Assembly (NCBI RefSeq): GCF_900241005.1
Contig: NZ_OEST01000001.1
Coordinates: 434,001-498,000 of the forward strand
DNA length: 64,000 nucleotides
Direction: 5' to 3'
DNA from: Bacteroides cutis
GTDB taxonomy: Bacteria > Bacteroidota > Bacteroidia > Bacteroidales > Bacteroidaceae
Shown here: positions 46,501-55,901 of the stretch, one piece after another
Layout: each line of letters opens with the position of its first letter
Position numbering within the stretch: position 1 is the first letter of the stretch
Program-made: the position numbers and the translations under genes
Notes under the pieces: generated by a model
Told to the model about the DNA's origin: nothing
The model's database searches: none
The model's input: only the letters and a program-made list of their open reading frames with translations

Positions 46501-46745
46501 TGAATTCCGATCTCTGGCTTCGAGATGCTTCCTACTTGCGTTTAAAGAATGTGGAATTAGGTTATAATTTCCCTCAATATATCACGAAAAAAATCGGTGT
46601 AGGCAATCTGAGGGTATATGCCAGCGGCTATAACTTACTGACGTTTGACAAACTGGGTATTATCGACCCCGAGGCTTCTCCTACCGATACTTCCATGTAT
46701 CCTAACGTGATGGTGATAAATTTGGGTCTGAAAGTAGGTTTCTAA
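43581..46745 (+). CDS. SusC-like TonB-dependent outer-membrane transporter (pair 1)
   Basis: A 1054-residue outer-membrane barrel that imports oligosaccharides under a SusD lid, energised by TonB. ATG 43581 is preferred over 43545, which lies inside GH88. Signal region to about residue 45, a CarboxypepD-regulatory-like domain (about 50-135, SGTVTDAYGPVIGASVIVKGT), a TonB-box-like EVQVVAYG near 138, a plug with PLILVDGVERS and VFGVRGANGVIIVTTKRG, and a 22-strand barrel with terminal Phe (LGLKVGF). Cotranscribed with the SusD gene 20 bp downstream. Confidence 0.97.
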   Translation: MRNLLLPMKIPQKQIWLLAASLSFGQMAFSSGNYASEVTVANAIVQQSNKTVSGTVTDAYGPVIGASVIVKGTAQGVITDLNGKFKLQVPVGATIVISYVGYVDKEIKYKGESTLKIELDENVQELQEVQVVAYGVTKKVSVTGAISSLGTEELLKTPAGSISNALTGKMPGLSTVQGTGQPGVDDPRIFVRGVGSLTEGLSEPLILVDGVERSFSQLDPNEIEDISILKDASSTAVFGVRGANGVIIVTTKRGKAGKPKINFSTSFALQMPTGLPEFANSYEYATAYNNAQLRDGKTQDELAFTPEAIEAYRTHSNPLIYTDTDWVDLMIKNSALQTQHNFSISGGTERARYFVSLGAFTQDGLFESFEDEYDSNFRYNRYNYRVNLDLDLTNSTLMSINLGGRVNDRRAPNYEGGSNIGYLFRDIYRTAPFTGAGIVDGKWIWTDPDQVGMGNIRDGLYPVYGRGYNTAAGNVLNFDFTLEQKLDFITKGLKVHAKASYNSSITLYKLRTGSYPHYEPIVNPDGTVNITKVGEKQNLGYSESTSKARDWYMEFALNYKRDFGAHHVSALAMYNQRMQYYPKGPSAFTGIPRSYVGLVGRITYDWNTRYLAEVNMGYNGSENFAPGKRFGLFPAFSVGWILTEEKFMQPLKPWLSYLKFRVSYGVVGNDRVRDDSRFLYLPDSYTAKTGGYFFGNQTSVSFPGAAEAKIGNPNVTWETAAKQNYGIDAYFFDSKLKANFDYFIEHRKDILTSRQVLPYYLAANLPIANIGKVDNKGFELALNWRDQIRDFGYNIGFNVAYAKNEIVFNDEVNKPYDYMRRTGKPVSQNFGYKYDGFFSEEDAERYAEVKGQEGGIPDHGSGFVPKPGDVKYKDMNGDHVIDQNDETAIGYPTYPQLTGGFNLGFSYKGFDFSMTWAGATKVSRMLDDVFRLPFGETDSRALMKYMVTDAWTPEKGNSAKAPAISFTSKSNNYLNSDLWLRDASYLRLKNVELGYNFPQYITKKIGVGNLRVYASGYNLLTFDKLGIIDPEASPTDTSMYPNVMVINLGLKVGF

Positions 46746-46765
46746 TATTTTAAACAATGACAGTA

Positions 46766-48622
46766 ATGAAAAAGATAACAAAACATATTCATCTGTTGAT
46801 ATTGTCTCTGATAATATCATTGGCCTCCTGCGAAGACTTGGCTTTCGGCGATAAGTTTCTTCAGAAACCACCCAGCGGAGATGTGACGATTGATACCATT
46901 TTTTCTACCGCTGACTATGCCCGTAGGGTATTGTGGCATGCTTATGGTACTTTACCTTGGGAACTTCCCAAGGAATATGATGGGGACGGTGCGTTGCGGT
47001 TTACCGTTCTTGAATCGTTGACCGACTTGAACCAGGCTACTTTAGGATGGAGCGGTGCGGAAAGAATTTATTATTCGGGAACCTATAATGCAGGTTATGA
47101 GGATCTCGAAAGTGAATACGGCTGTACAAAGTATCGTATAGGTAGTTGGTGGAAAGCCCGCCAGGTATGGAAGGGTATCCGTCATGCATGGACATTCATC
47201 AACAATGTGGATCGTGTGTCCGATATGGATGGAGATGAAAAAGAACGTTTGAAGGCGGAGGCTAAACTTATTATTGCCATCCACTATGTGGACATGATAC
47301 GTCATTTGGGAGCAATGCCTATCGTTGACCGTGCTTATGCGCCCGAAGAAGTGAATATGCCGCCACGTGCCACTTTGCAGGAGACGGTAAATTTTACCGT
47401 GAAACTGCTGGATGAAGCCGGAAGTTGTGAACAGTTACCTTGGGCACTGCCTAGTGATGACTTGAGTAACTGGAGTGGACGTCTGACACGTGGGGCTGCT
47501 TTGGGATTGAAAGCCAGATTATTGCTTTTTGTAGCAAGTCCGTTGTTTAACGATGCCGAACCTTATTATCCGGGTGAAGCTGCAGACAAGCACATGACTT
47601 GGTTTGGTGGATACGATGCCCAGCGTTGGGAGGATGCCCGTCAGGCATGTGAGGACTTCTTTACGGAAAACCAAAAGGAAGGTGGCTATTATAAACTTGT
47701 ACAACCTGCTTCTGCCGATTTGAAAGGATATCGCAAGGCTTTTCAAGACGCTTATTATACCAGAGGAACCACGGAATCGTTGATTTCCGTACGTAGATAT
47801 AACATGACGAACAATACTCCTTGTTTGATGCAGAGTATGCGTTGGGGTGGATGGTGTCCTACCAAGGAATTCTTTGATATGTTCCAAATGACCGATGGTA
47901 CCGATTTTGACTGGAACAATCCGGAGCATCGCCAAAACCCGTTCATTAATCGTGATCCCCGTTTGTGCGAAAGTATCTTGTTAGACGGAGACGACTATCA
48001 AGGTACTAAGGCGGAAGTTTTCATTGCCTATCCCGGTGACGAGGCTAACTATCCGCAAGGAAAGCATGTAAAAGTAAGTGGGTATACGGATAGTAACAGT
48101 ATCATGGGTAGTGGCATTGCAGCACGTAAGTTTGCTCTCGACCGTGCGGGTGAATACAAAAACCGTAGTTTCCATTGGCCACATCTTCGTTTGGCAGAAC
48201 TCTATCTGTCGTATGCAGAGGCATTGAACGAATGTAACCGTACAGGTGAAGCTTATCAATATGTCAACGAAGTGAGAGCCCGCGTAGGTTTGCCTCCTTT
48301 GAAGTTGAAAGGTGAACAAGATGAAAAAACCGAGTTCCGCGAAGCCATTTTACGTGAACGTGCCTGTGAATTTGGTTATGAGAATGTACGTTTCTTTGAC
48401 CTGATACGTTGGAAACGTGAAGATATCTTTACGAAATCCTTGCACAAGTTGAATTTCTATCGTCACAAGGATACGAAGGAATATAAGTTTGAATTCCCCG
48501 AATTGTTGCAGAGAGCCTGGCAGAAGCCCGGCGGTTTCTCTCCGAAATGGTATTTGAGTGCATTCTCTGCTACTGAGGTAAACATAAACTATGGCCTGGT
48601 ACAAAATCCGGGTTGGGAATAA
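46766..48622 (+). CDS. SusD-like surface glycan-binding lipoprotein (pair 1)
   Basis: A 618-residue surface lipoprotein that forms the lid of the upstream SusC transporter. Lipobox SLASC with Cys22, followed by EDL, a surface-export type sequence. The RagB/SusD TPR fold is shown by ARLLLFVASPLFND, LRLAELYLSYAEALNE and VNEVRARVGLPPL, and a C-terminal FREAILRERACEFGYENVRFFDLIRWKR. ATG 46766 is preferred; an ATG nine bases earlier is in frame. The second SusC starts 34 bp downstream. Confidence 0.96.
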   Translation: MKKITKHIHLLILSLIISLASCEDLAFGDKFLQKPPSGDVTIDTIFSTADYARRVLWHAYGTLPWELPKEYDGDGALRFTVLESLTDLNQATLGWSGAERIYYSGTYNAGYEDLESEYGCTKYRIGSWWKARQVWKGIRHAWTFINNVDRVSDMDGDEKERLKAEAKLIIAIHYVDMIRHLGAMPIVDRAYAPEEVNMPPRATLQETVNFTVKLLDEAGSCEQLPWALPSDDLSNWSGRLTRGAALGLKARLLLFVASPLFNDAEPYYPGEAADKHMTWFGGYDAQRWEDARQACEDFFTENQKEGGYYKLVQPASADLKGYRKAFQDAYYTRGTTESLISVRRYNMTNNTPCLMQSMRWGGWCPTKEFFDMFQMTDGTDFDWNNPEHRQNPFINRDPRLCESILLDGDDYQGTKAEVFIAYPGDEANYPQGKHVKVSGYTDSNSIMGSGIAARKFALDRAGEYKNRSFHWPHLRLAELYLSYAEALNECNRTGEAYQYVNEVRARVGLPPLKLKGEQDEKTEFREAILRERACEFGYENVRFFDLIRWKREDIFTKSLHKLNFYRHKDTKEYKFEFPELLQRAWQKPGGFSPKWYLSAFSATEVNINYGLVQNPGWE

Positions 48623-48656
48623 ATCGACATTGTAAATATCTATATATTGATTATTT

Positions 48657-51413
48657 ATGAATAAAAGTATAAAACTAATCACAGCTGTTTTGTTGTTGTC
48701 GTCATCCGTTGCGACTGCACAAGTAGCAGACAGCATACAGCAATACAGACGAGGAATGGTGTTCGACCGGAAAGAAGCGACTACTGCCGGTGGTACGGTA
48801 ACGTCTGAAAGACTTTCCCATAAGACCAGTATTAATGCGTCAAACTCGCTGTACGGACTGATACCGGGCTTGTATACTATGCAGAATGCCAATACGGCAT
48901 GGGGTGATGCTGCTACAATGTATATACGCGGACTGGGTACTACGAATAGTAGGACTCCTCTGATAATGATAGACGGTTTTGAACGTGGAATTGAAGATAT
49001 CACCGTACAGGAGATAGAGTCGGTTACCGTATTGAAAGATGCGGCGGCACTGGCGTTGTATGGTGTGCGTGGTGCCAATGGTGTGGTTTACATCAAAACA
49101 AAACGTGGAGTGGTAGGAAAGCCGGTAATCAATTTCAACTATGAGTTCAATTTCGGTACTCCTAACCGCTTGCCTAAATTTGTAGACGGTTATACATACG
49201 CACAAGCGTTAAATGAAGGTTTGAGAAATGATGGTTTGTCGCCACGTTACAGCCAACGTGAACTGGATGCTTTCAGAGACCAGACTTATCCGGATTTTTA
49301 TCCTAATGTAGACTGGTGGGACGAAGCTTTACGCGATCATAGTTATGGTGACAATGTGAATTTCAACATTCAGGGTGGTAGCGAAAAAGTACGTTACTTT
49401 GCCCAGTTGAACTGGTTGGACGATCGTGGTATTCTGAAACCTGTTTCTGATAATGAAGGTTATTCAGGACAACTTAAATATTCCAAAGTGAATATTCGTA
49501 CCAACCTGGATATCCAGGCTACCAAAACCACTCAAGTACAGATTGGTATGTTGGGTAACTTTGCCGAACATAACCGTCCGGGAGCAACGGTGGGTAATCT
49601 TTTTGGAGCGTTGTACCAAGTACCTTCGGGGGCTTTCCCTGTGAAGACTGCCAATGGTTTGTGGGGAGGCAACGACATCTATTCCAATAATCCGGTAGCT
49701 TATATTTCAGGAATGGGGTATGCCCGTTCGCAGAGCCGGGCTCTTTATGCTGACATGAATATTATGCAGGATTTAAGTGCTATCACTCCCGGTTTGTCGG
49801 CTTCCATGCAGATTGGCTTTGACAGTAACGGTAGCTATTGGGACAATAACACACGTACGTTTGCTTATGAATCGGCTGTGAAAGGTTGGGACGGAGAAGA
49901 AGACAAATACGAAAAGTTGAGAGAAGAAACGGCTTTGAGTTTTAGCAGCAGTGTAGGCTCGATTGTACGTCGTTTTACGTTTGGTGCACAGGCTAACTAT
50001 GATAAAATGTGGAATGATCATAAGTTGAATGCCACCTTGTTCTACTCGATGGACAAGACCAGCAGTCAAAGACAGAACAAGTCGCGTGCCTATATGGACG
50101 TAGCGGCACAGGCACATTATACCTACAAGAACCGGTATTTGTTGGACTTTACATTGTCGGGTTCTGCTGCAAGTGTTCTTGATCCGGACGACCGATGGGG
50201 GATATTCCCATCAATAGGTGCGGGTTGGATATTGTCTGAGGAAGATTGGTTGAAAGACAATGGTATTGATTTGTTGAAGTTGAGAGCATCTTATGGTATT
50301 ACGGGTAGAGCCGATTATGAGATGGGGTTATGGAAACTTTATTTTGGAGGTGGCAACGGATATTACTTCGGACAGACTCCGGCCGGAGCGAGTGGTTATG
50401 CTGAAAATCAGATTGCCGTGGAAGGATTGACCTATGAGAAATCACACAAGCTGAACGTAGGTATCGATCTGGTTGTCTGGAAGAATCTTTCGCTTACTAT
50501 CGATGGTTATTATGACCATCGTACGGATATTCTGGTAGACGGTTCCACTGCTATCTCTTCCATATTTGGTATGTCGGTTCCAAAACGTAACGACGGTATC
50601 GTGAATAGTTATGGTGTGGAAGTGGCGGCTGCTTGGAACGACCGTATCGCTGACTTTAGTTACCAGATAGGTGGACAACTCTCTTTCAACCGTAACAAGA
50701 TTATTGAAATGAATGAGGAATATCGTCTGTATGATTATCAAAAGCGTACGGGACAAAGTCTGGGACAGATATTCGGTTATGAAGTGGAAGGTATCTATCA
50801 AAGCCAGGAAGAGATTGACCAACGTGAAGTGAAGCAATATCTGGGTGTCGTACGTCCCGGCGACTTGAAATTCAAAGATCAAAACGGAGACAAGAAGATA
50901 GACAAGTATGACGCGGTGCCCATGGGTTACAACGAGACTTGTCCGGAACTTTATTTCGGTTTCAACTTGGGAGCGGAATACAAGGGACTTGGTTTTATGG
51001 CACAGTTCCAGGGTGTTTCTCATTATAGCAAATATCTGAACACGAATAGCGTATATCGTCCGTTGACGGGCAACAGTACTATCTCACAATACTACTGGGA
51101 CAACCGTTGGAGTCAGGACACGCCGAACGGTACGTTACCGAGACTGACCACACAGGGTTCGGACAATAACTACAATGTAAACTCCTTGTGGGTGACCGAT
51201 GCTTCGTTCTTGAAATTACGTACATTGGAACTTTATTACCAGATGCCTGAAAGATGGATGAAGAAAGCGGGTTTCGTCAAAGGTGTGAAACTATATGCCC
51301 GCGGACACGATTTGTTCAGCTTGGACGGTATCGACATTGCTGATCCTGAAGCATTGGGCACGACGCACCCTACAATGAGACAATACACTTTTGGTTTTAA
51401 CTTGCAATTCTAA
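48657..51413 (+). CDS. SusC-like TonB-dependent transporter, short form (pair 2)
   Basis: A 918-residue outer-membrane transporter. After the signal peptide (about 1-22) there is only a short segment before the plug domain; the CarboxypepD-regulatory-like domain of the first SusC is missing. The plug is intact (ASNSLYGLIPGLYTMQN, MYIRGLGT, PLIMIDGFERG, ALYGVRGANGVVYIKTKRG), as is the barrel with terminal Phe (FGFNLQF). No clear TonB box was seen near the N-terminus, so energy coupling may use a divergent site. Cotranscribed with the next SusD. Confidence 0.95.
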   Translation: MNKSIKLITAVLLLSSSVATAQVADSIQQYRRGMVFDRKEATTAGGTVTSERLSHKTSINASNSLYGLIPGLYTMQNANTAWGDAATMYIRGLGTTNSRTPLIMIDGFERGIEDITVQEIESVTVLKDAAALALYGVRGANGVVYIKTKRGVVGKPVINFNYEFNFGTPNRLPKFVDGYTYAQALNEGLRNDGLSPRYSQRELDAFRDQTYPDFYPNVDWWDEALRDHSYGDNVNFNIQGGSEKVRYFAQLNWLDDRGILKPVSDNEGYSGQLKYSKVNIRTNLDIQATKTTQVQIGMLGNFAEHNRPGATVGNLFGALYQVPSGAFPVKTANGLWGGNDIYSNNPVAYISGMGYARSQSRALYADMNIMQDLSAITPGLSASMQIGFDSNGSYWDNNTRTFAYESAVKGWDGEEDKYEKLREETALSFSSSVGSIVRRFTFGAQANYDKMWNDHKLNATLFYSMDKTSSQRQNKSRAYMDVAAQAHYTYKNRYLLDFTLSGSAASVLDPDDRWGIFPSIGAGWILSEEDWLKDNGIDLLKLRASYGITGRADYEMGLWKLYFGGGNGYYFGQTPAGASGYAENQIAVEGLTYEKSHKLNVGIDLVVWKNLSLTIDGYYDHRTDILVDGSTAISSIFGMSVPKRNDGIVNSYGVEVAAAWNDRIADFSYQIGGQLSFNRNKIIEMNEEYRLYDYQKRTGQSLGQIFGYEVEGIYQSQEEIDQREVKQYLGVVRPGDLKFKDQNGDKKIDKYDAVPMGYNETCPELYFGFNLGAEYKGLGFMAQFQGVSHYSKYLNTNSVYRPLTGNSTISQYYWDNRWSQDTPNGTLPRLTTQGSDNNYNVNSLWVTDASFLKLRTLELYYQMPERWMKKAGFVKGVKLYARGHDLFSLDGIDIADPEALGTTHPTMRQYTFGFNLQF

Positions 51414-51428
51414 AGTAAAGTGACTACA

Positions 51429-53105
51429 ATGAAAAAAATAAAGATTATAATCGGATATTTTCTGTCCACGTTCCTAATGACAGGTTGCAACTTCATGGAT
51501 TGCGATGAAGCGGATAACTATAGTAAGGAAGACGTGCTTGCCAGTTATACACGTGTGGAGCAATTGGTTACCAATGTATATGGCCATTTGCAACATGGAT
51601 TTTGTAACATAGACGGAGCCATGCAGGATGCAGCTACGGATGATGCCGTTCATATCTATGAATCTTCTTCCATCCAGTATTTCGTGAATGGAATGTGGTC
51701 GCCCGATTTGTTGGTAGATGACCTTTGGGCCAAATATTATAGTGGTATACGTGCTGCCAACCTTTATCTGAAAGAAACGGAAGGGCTGACTTTCAGTGAA
51801 TATGAGTATGGCGATAATTATGAGAACATCATGAAAGAGTTCAATAATTATAAATATGAAGTACGTTTCTTGAGAGCTTATTTCTACTTTGAACTTGTTA
51901 AACGCTATCGTAATGTACCTTTGGTGTTGGGAGTATTGTCGCAGGAAGAGGCGAATGAAATGCCGTCTACATCTTATGAAGAAATCGTCAAGTTCATCGT
52001 TGATGAATGTACAGATGTAGCGAAATATCTGCCCGTGAGCTATAGTAGTTTCCAAAGTAAGGAATACGGACGTATCACCAAGGCAGCTGCCTTGGCATTG
52101 AAATCGCGTGTTACACTCTATATGGCAAGTCCGCTCTTTTCGGAAGATAGTGACGAAAAATGGAAGACTGCCGCAAAGGCGGCTTATGAAATTATCGGTT
52201 CGGCGTCTGAATTGGGATGTAGCTTGGGTAAATATGCCGATTTATTCGGCGAAACTAATAATATGGCTTCGGAAGTGATTTTGGCTCGTTCGGTAGGTGA
52301 GACAGGTGACTTTGAAAAACTGAATTTTCCTGTAGGTATAGGTGGAAACAGAGGTACTGCACCCACATCTACTTGTCCCACACAAAATCTGGTGGACGCC
52401 TATGAAACAGCTGACGGAAAACCGTTTGACTGGAATAATCCCGATATGGCAAAAAATCCGTATGCTAACCGCGATAAGCGTTTGGGTATGACTATTGCCT
52501 ATAATGGTATGGTTTGGCCTGTGAAACCATTGGAAATATGGGAAGGTGGTGCCAATGGGCTTCCTATACAGTATGCCACGACTACGGGCTATTATCTGAA
52601 AAAGTATCTGAACAACTCCATCAGTTTCGAGTCGGACAGTAAGGTGACGAAAAAATATCATAACTGGATTTTGTTCCGTTATGGTGAAATTCTTCTGAAC
52701 TATGCCGAAGCCATGGTCAATGCTTTCAATGATCCTAATTATAAAAATGCCGAACTCAAGATGAGTGCTTTGGAAGCCGTAAATCTTGTCCGTGACCGTA
52801 GTGACGTGAAAATGCCTTTGTTGCCGGATAATCTGAATGCAGATGATTTCTTGAAGCGTGTCAAGAACGAACGTCGTGTGGAATTGGCTTTTGAAGGACA
52901 TCGTTTCTGGGATTTACGCCGTTGGAAAGCATTGGATGAGACAACCAACATCTATGGCGTAAAAGTAGAAAAATCAGGAGAAGGGTTCAAGTATACCAAA
53001 TTCTTGTTTGCAAACCGTACTATAACCGATAATCTATATTTCTACCCTATTTCCAATCTTGAAAGATATAAGAACCTGAATTTGGGGCAAAATCCGGGTT
53101 GGTAA
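51429..53105 (+). CDS. SusD-like surface glycan-binding lipoprotein (pair 2)
   Basis: A 558-residue SusD/RagB protein. Lipobox LMTGC with Cys20 and then NFMDCDEAD. Family motifs include RFLRAYFYFELVKRYRNVPLV, ALALKSRVTLYMASPLFSE, YGEILLNYAEAMVNAF and RRVELAFEGHRFWDLRRWK. ATG 51429 is preferred to a GTG nine bases earlier. It lies 15 bp after the second SusC, and a hairpin terminator follows at 53160. Confidence 0.96.
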   Translation: MKKIKIIIGYFLSTFLMTGCNFMDCDEADNYSKEDVLASYTRVEQLVTNVYGHLQHGFCNIDGAMQDAATDDAVHIYESSSIQYFVNGMWSPDLLVDDLWAKYYSGIRAANLYLKETEGLTFSEYEYGDNYENIMKEFNNYKYEVRFLRAYFYFELVKRYRNVPLVLGVLSQEEANEMPSTSYEEIVKFIVDECTDVAKYLPVSYSSFQSKEYGRITKAAALALKSRVTLYMASPLFSEDSDEKWKTAAKAAYEIIGSASELGCSLGKYADLFGETNNMASEVILARSVGETGDFEKLNFPVGIGGNRGTAPTSTCPTQNLVDAYETADGKPFDWNNPDMAKNPYANRDKRLGMTIAYNGMVWPVKPLEIWEGGANGLPIQYATTTGYYLKKYLNNSISFESDSKVTKKYHNWILFRYGEILLNYAEAMVNAFNDPNYKNAELKMSALEAVNLVRDRSDVKMPLLPDNLNADDFLKRVKNERRVELAFEGHRFWDLRRWKALDETTNIYGVKVEKSGEGFKYTKFLFANRTITDNLYFYPISNLERYKNLNLGQNPGW

Positions 53106-53441
53106 ACTGGTAAAATAGGGAAAAATGGCAGGTAGGCCATTCTTATGAAAAGAACGTGTAAATGGTTACATGGATGTGATGTCCGTGTAACCATTTCTTG
53201 TGTATCTTAGGAAGGGGTATCTGACGGGAAGAAGTGGCGGAGTAAAAATCTTTCGGGTTCGTGTTACATTATTCGTGTTACATTAATAGCAGATGAACGG
53301 AGAATTTTTTGTTACTTTGTAGTGGATAGCAGATGTAAGAGAACGACGCATTTGCCAGAAAGTAACCGACATCTTTGCCGGATGTGGAAAAATAAGTAAA
53401 CAGAGAATTACATTTATCATTTAAACAAAAAAATATCAGTT
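53106..53441. other. Intergenic region between PUL and prohibitin gene
   Basis: A 336-bp stretch containing the PUL terminator, a perfect 14-bp tandem duplication TTCGTGTTACATTA (53258-53285), and a near-consensus -7 box CATCTTTG (53370-53377), 64 bp before the prohibitin start. No gene was found. Confidence 0.65.
53160..53196 (+). terminator. Hairpin terminator at the end of the PUL
   Basis: Arms AAATGGTTACA and TGTAACCATTT with inner GGA/TCC pairs; followed by a short T-rich stretch. It is 54 bp after the last PUL stop codon. Confidence 0.75.
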
Positions 53442-54254
53442 ATGGGAGTTACAAAGAAATCAACCGTGAAATTGGGAGTAGCAGGTATCGTAGGCATTGC
53501 AGTGGTAATGTTGTTTATGGTCATGTTTGCCGTGGAGCGTATCGATTCGGGACAGACGGGTATCATTGTTAATTTGGCAGGCAGCGAACGTGGTGTGGAC
53601 GATGCTAAAGTAGAGACCGGATGGGTAGTTTATAATCGTTTTGTAAAACAGTTATTCGAATATCCTGCTTTTGCGCAGATTGTGGATTACGAGCCTTTCG
53701 ACATACAGGATAAGAAGGGTACCATCTTTAAGACGGATCCTACCATTGAATATTATATTGAACGCGAGAATGCGAAAGTTGTGTTCCTGCGTTATCGCAA
53801 GACTACCGAGGAGTTGGAGCAAAGCGTCATCCTGACGGAAGTCAAGAACGCCTACAAGGATGTTGCCGGATTGTATGAAACCGACTCGCTCATCAATAAT
53901 CGCCCTGCTTTCGAGAAAGAGGTGGAGGGACTGTTGAAAGAGCGTTTGAGTAGTCGTGGATTTACGTTTACCAACATACAGTCTTCCGTAAAACCGAATG
54001 ATTTGCTGCAAGCCGCCATCGACGAGAAGAATACCGCTGTGCAGAATGCCTTGAAGGTGGAGAATGAGAAGAAAGCCGCCATTGCGGAAGCCGAAAAGGT
54101 AGTGGCTGCCGCCAAAGGAAAGGCGGATGCCAATCGTATTCTTCAACAGAGTATTACACCTGAGCTAATTCAGCTCAAGGCAGTGGAGAAATGGGACGGT
54201 AAATTGCCGTTGTCGACAAGTGGCAATACATTGCCGTTCTTGAAACTGCAATAA
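53442..54254 (+). CDS. Prohibitin family (SPFH/band 7) membrane protein
   Basis: A 270-residue protein with an N-terminal membrane helix (about 10-30), a band 7 domain (about 32-200) and a C-terminal coiled coil rich in Glu, Lys and Ala (NALKVENEKKAAIAEAEKVVAAAKGKADANRIL). VDSGQ/IDSGQTGIIVNLAG is the usual domain start. Prohibitins form large membrane rings and associate with membrane proteases; the bacterial role is not settled. Single-gene unit by its spacing. Confidence 0.93.
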   Translation: MGVTKKSTVKLGVAGIVGIAVVMLFMVMFAVERIDSGQTGIIVNLAGSERGVDDAKVETGWVVYNRFVKQLFEYPAFAQIVDYEPFDIQDKKGTIFKTDPTIEYYIERENAKVVFLRYRKTTEELEQSVILTEVKNAYKDVAGLYETDSLINNRPAFEKEVEGLLKERLSSRGFTFTNIQSSVKPNDLLQAAIDEKNTAVQNALKVENEKKAAIAEAEKVVAAAKGKADANRILQQSITPELIQLKAVEKWDGKLPLSTSGNTLPFLKLQ

Positions 54255-54416
54255 GGAAAGTTTTTTCTGAGGCATGAACGAAACCGGAATAGAACGAATA
54301 TTGCAGACAGAGGGCATGATAAAATCAAGAAGAATATAAATAACACTAAATGTTTCCTCGCTGTTATTGAGGAATTTGGAATTTTGTTATGTGATTCTTG
54401 GTAATCTCTTTATCAT

Positions 54417-55877
54417 TTAATTTAAAAGTTCATTTATCTTTTGGGTGGTACCTGGATAACTGGGACGTAAAATTGTACCATAATTTACAATTACACCTGC
54501 CTGGTTAATCAGGAGATATTGGGGATGGCTATGCATGTTCCAATGCTGCATGACACGCCTGTAATCTTCAGCGTCAATCCAATCTTCCCAGAAGATACAG
54601 TCAATATCTCTATTATTTAATGAGAAACGTTCTAAGATTTGCTCATAAGCTGTCCGGTTTCTGCCGTCGCAAATACTAACCATTGCTACTTCCCGGGGAG
54701 AATATTGTTCCCGTAATTTTTTCAAAGGTTCCATTTCCGCCAAACATGGTGGACAAGTTGTCGTCCAGAAATTTATATAAACCACTTTTCCTTTATGCTT
54801 TTCCAAAAGGTGGTGGACAGAAGTCATAAAAGACATATTCTTCGTCATGGTATTATCCGGATAATACCCATAGAGCATATAATCTGATATGCTTTGAGGA
54901 TTATTCAGATAATCTACTTTCTTTTTATAAAGGCATAAAATATTCTGTTTAAGGTAGGAATTTTGTACGATAGAGTCAAATGCTTGTCGATGAGTAGTGA
55001 AACATGTAGTATCGTTGATAAGCAGAGAACTTCCTATAAGATAAGCATAAAGATATTCCTTGATGGCATTTTCTTCTAAAGGTTTTAATAGTTCATCCAA
55101 TTCAGAATTCGTATTTTCCGATATACGATATTGAAAAGCATGGAAAGAATTACAAATGTTTTTTACTAATGAAAATTGATTGGCAAAGACTATATCATCC
55201 GATACGAATAGGGAATTTGCTTCAGACAAAAGTTTCTTGTATTTGTCGGCATCAATATCGTTTCCTTTGAGAATTTGCTGGAAAGTATATCCAAACAAAG
55301 TTGAATAATAATCTATCAACAATAAATCTGCCGTATATTTCTCTATCTCTTTACCGGGAGAATATTTCTTTAAAAAATCATTGCGACGTTCCAAACGGCT
55401 ATTGTATTCTGTTTTTAAAGTCTCCTCAAAAATTTCCGGACTTGCGTTTTTATCATAAGGATAAGACATCCGGTAGTATCCTCCATCAGTAAAAAGACTC
55501 ATGTACTTGTTCAGATTTCCGGAAGTTCCCGTTATACGGGGATGTAATAAATCTTGAAAATCAATCTCTACATGCAGGCTGTCACCCGGACGGACATAAA
55601 GATGTTCTGCATAATTGCACAAAGACACTTCACACAAGGAAGTATAAGAAGGGAAACGGAAAGAAAAAGTACCGTCATCTGCAATTGCAGATATATAAAA
55701 AGTTTCTTGTTGTGGGAAGAAGGGTATGACGAGTTTTAATTTCTTTTCGTTGGGATATACTTCTTTATTCAGTATCTGTCCTGAGATTACTATCTCTTTC
55801 ATTATCTCTTCTGTCGGTTTTTGTTGTTTGCAGCTGATACAACACAAGAAAATTGATAATATCCATAAGTATTTCAT
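54417..55877 (-). CDS. TlpA-like thioredoxin-fold lipoprotein
   Basis: A 486-residue exported protein. Lipobox CCISC gives a lipidated Cys16. Residues about 28-110 resemble the DUF4369-like beta-sandwich that often precedes TlpA domains in Bacteroidetes; a helical linker of about 230 residues follows. The thioredoxin domain begins about 362 with GKVVYINFWTTTCPPC, the redox pair being Cys375/Cys378. It probably reduces or shuttles disulfides in the periplasm. It follows the unknown protein at 55902 by 24 bp and is probably cotranscribed. Confidence 0.88.
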   Translation of the reverse strand: MKYLWILSIFLCCISCKQQKPTEEIMKEIVISGQILNKEVYPNEKKLKLVIPFFPQQETFYISAIADDGTFSFRFPSYTSLCEVSLCNYAEHLYVRPGDSLHVEIDFQDLLHPRITGTSGNLNKYMSLFTDGGYYRMSYPYDKNASPEIFEETLKTEYNSRLERRNDFLKKYSPGKEIEKYTADLLLIDYYSTLFGYTFQQILKGNDIDADKYKKLLSEANSLFVSDDIVFANQFSLVKNICNSFHAFQYRISENTNSELDELLKPLEENAIKEYLYAYLIGSSLLINDTTCFTTHRQAFDSIVQNSYLKQNILCLYKKKVDYLNNPQSISDYMLYGYYPDNTMTKNMSFMTSVHHLLEKHKGKVVYINFWTTTCPPCLAEMEPLKKLREQYSPREVAMVSICDGRNRTAYEQILERFSLNNRDIDCIFWEDWIDAEDYRRVMQHWNMHSHPQYLLINQAGVIVNYGTILRPSYPGTTQKINELLN

Positions 55878-55901
55878 GCGTGTTTTATTATTAGAATTAT
55901 C

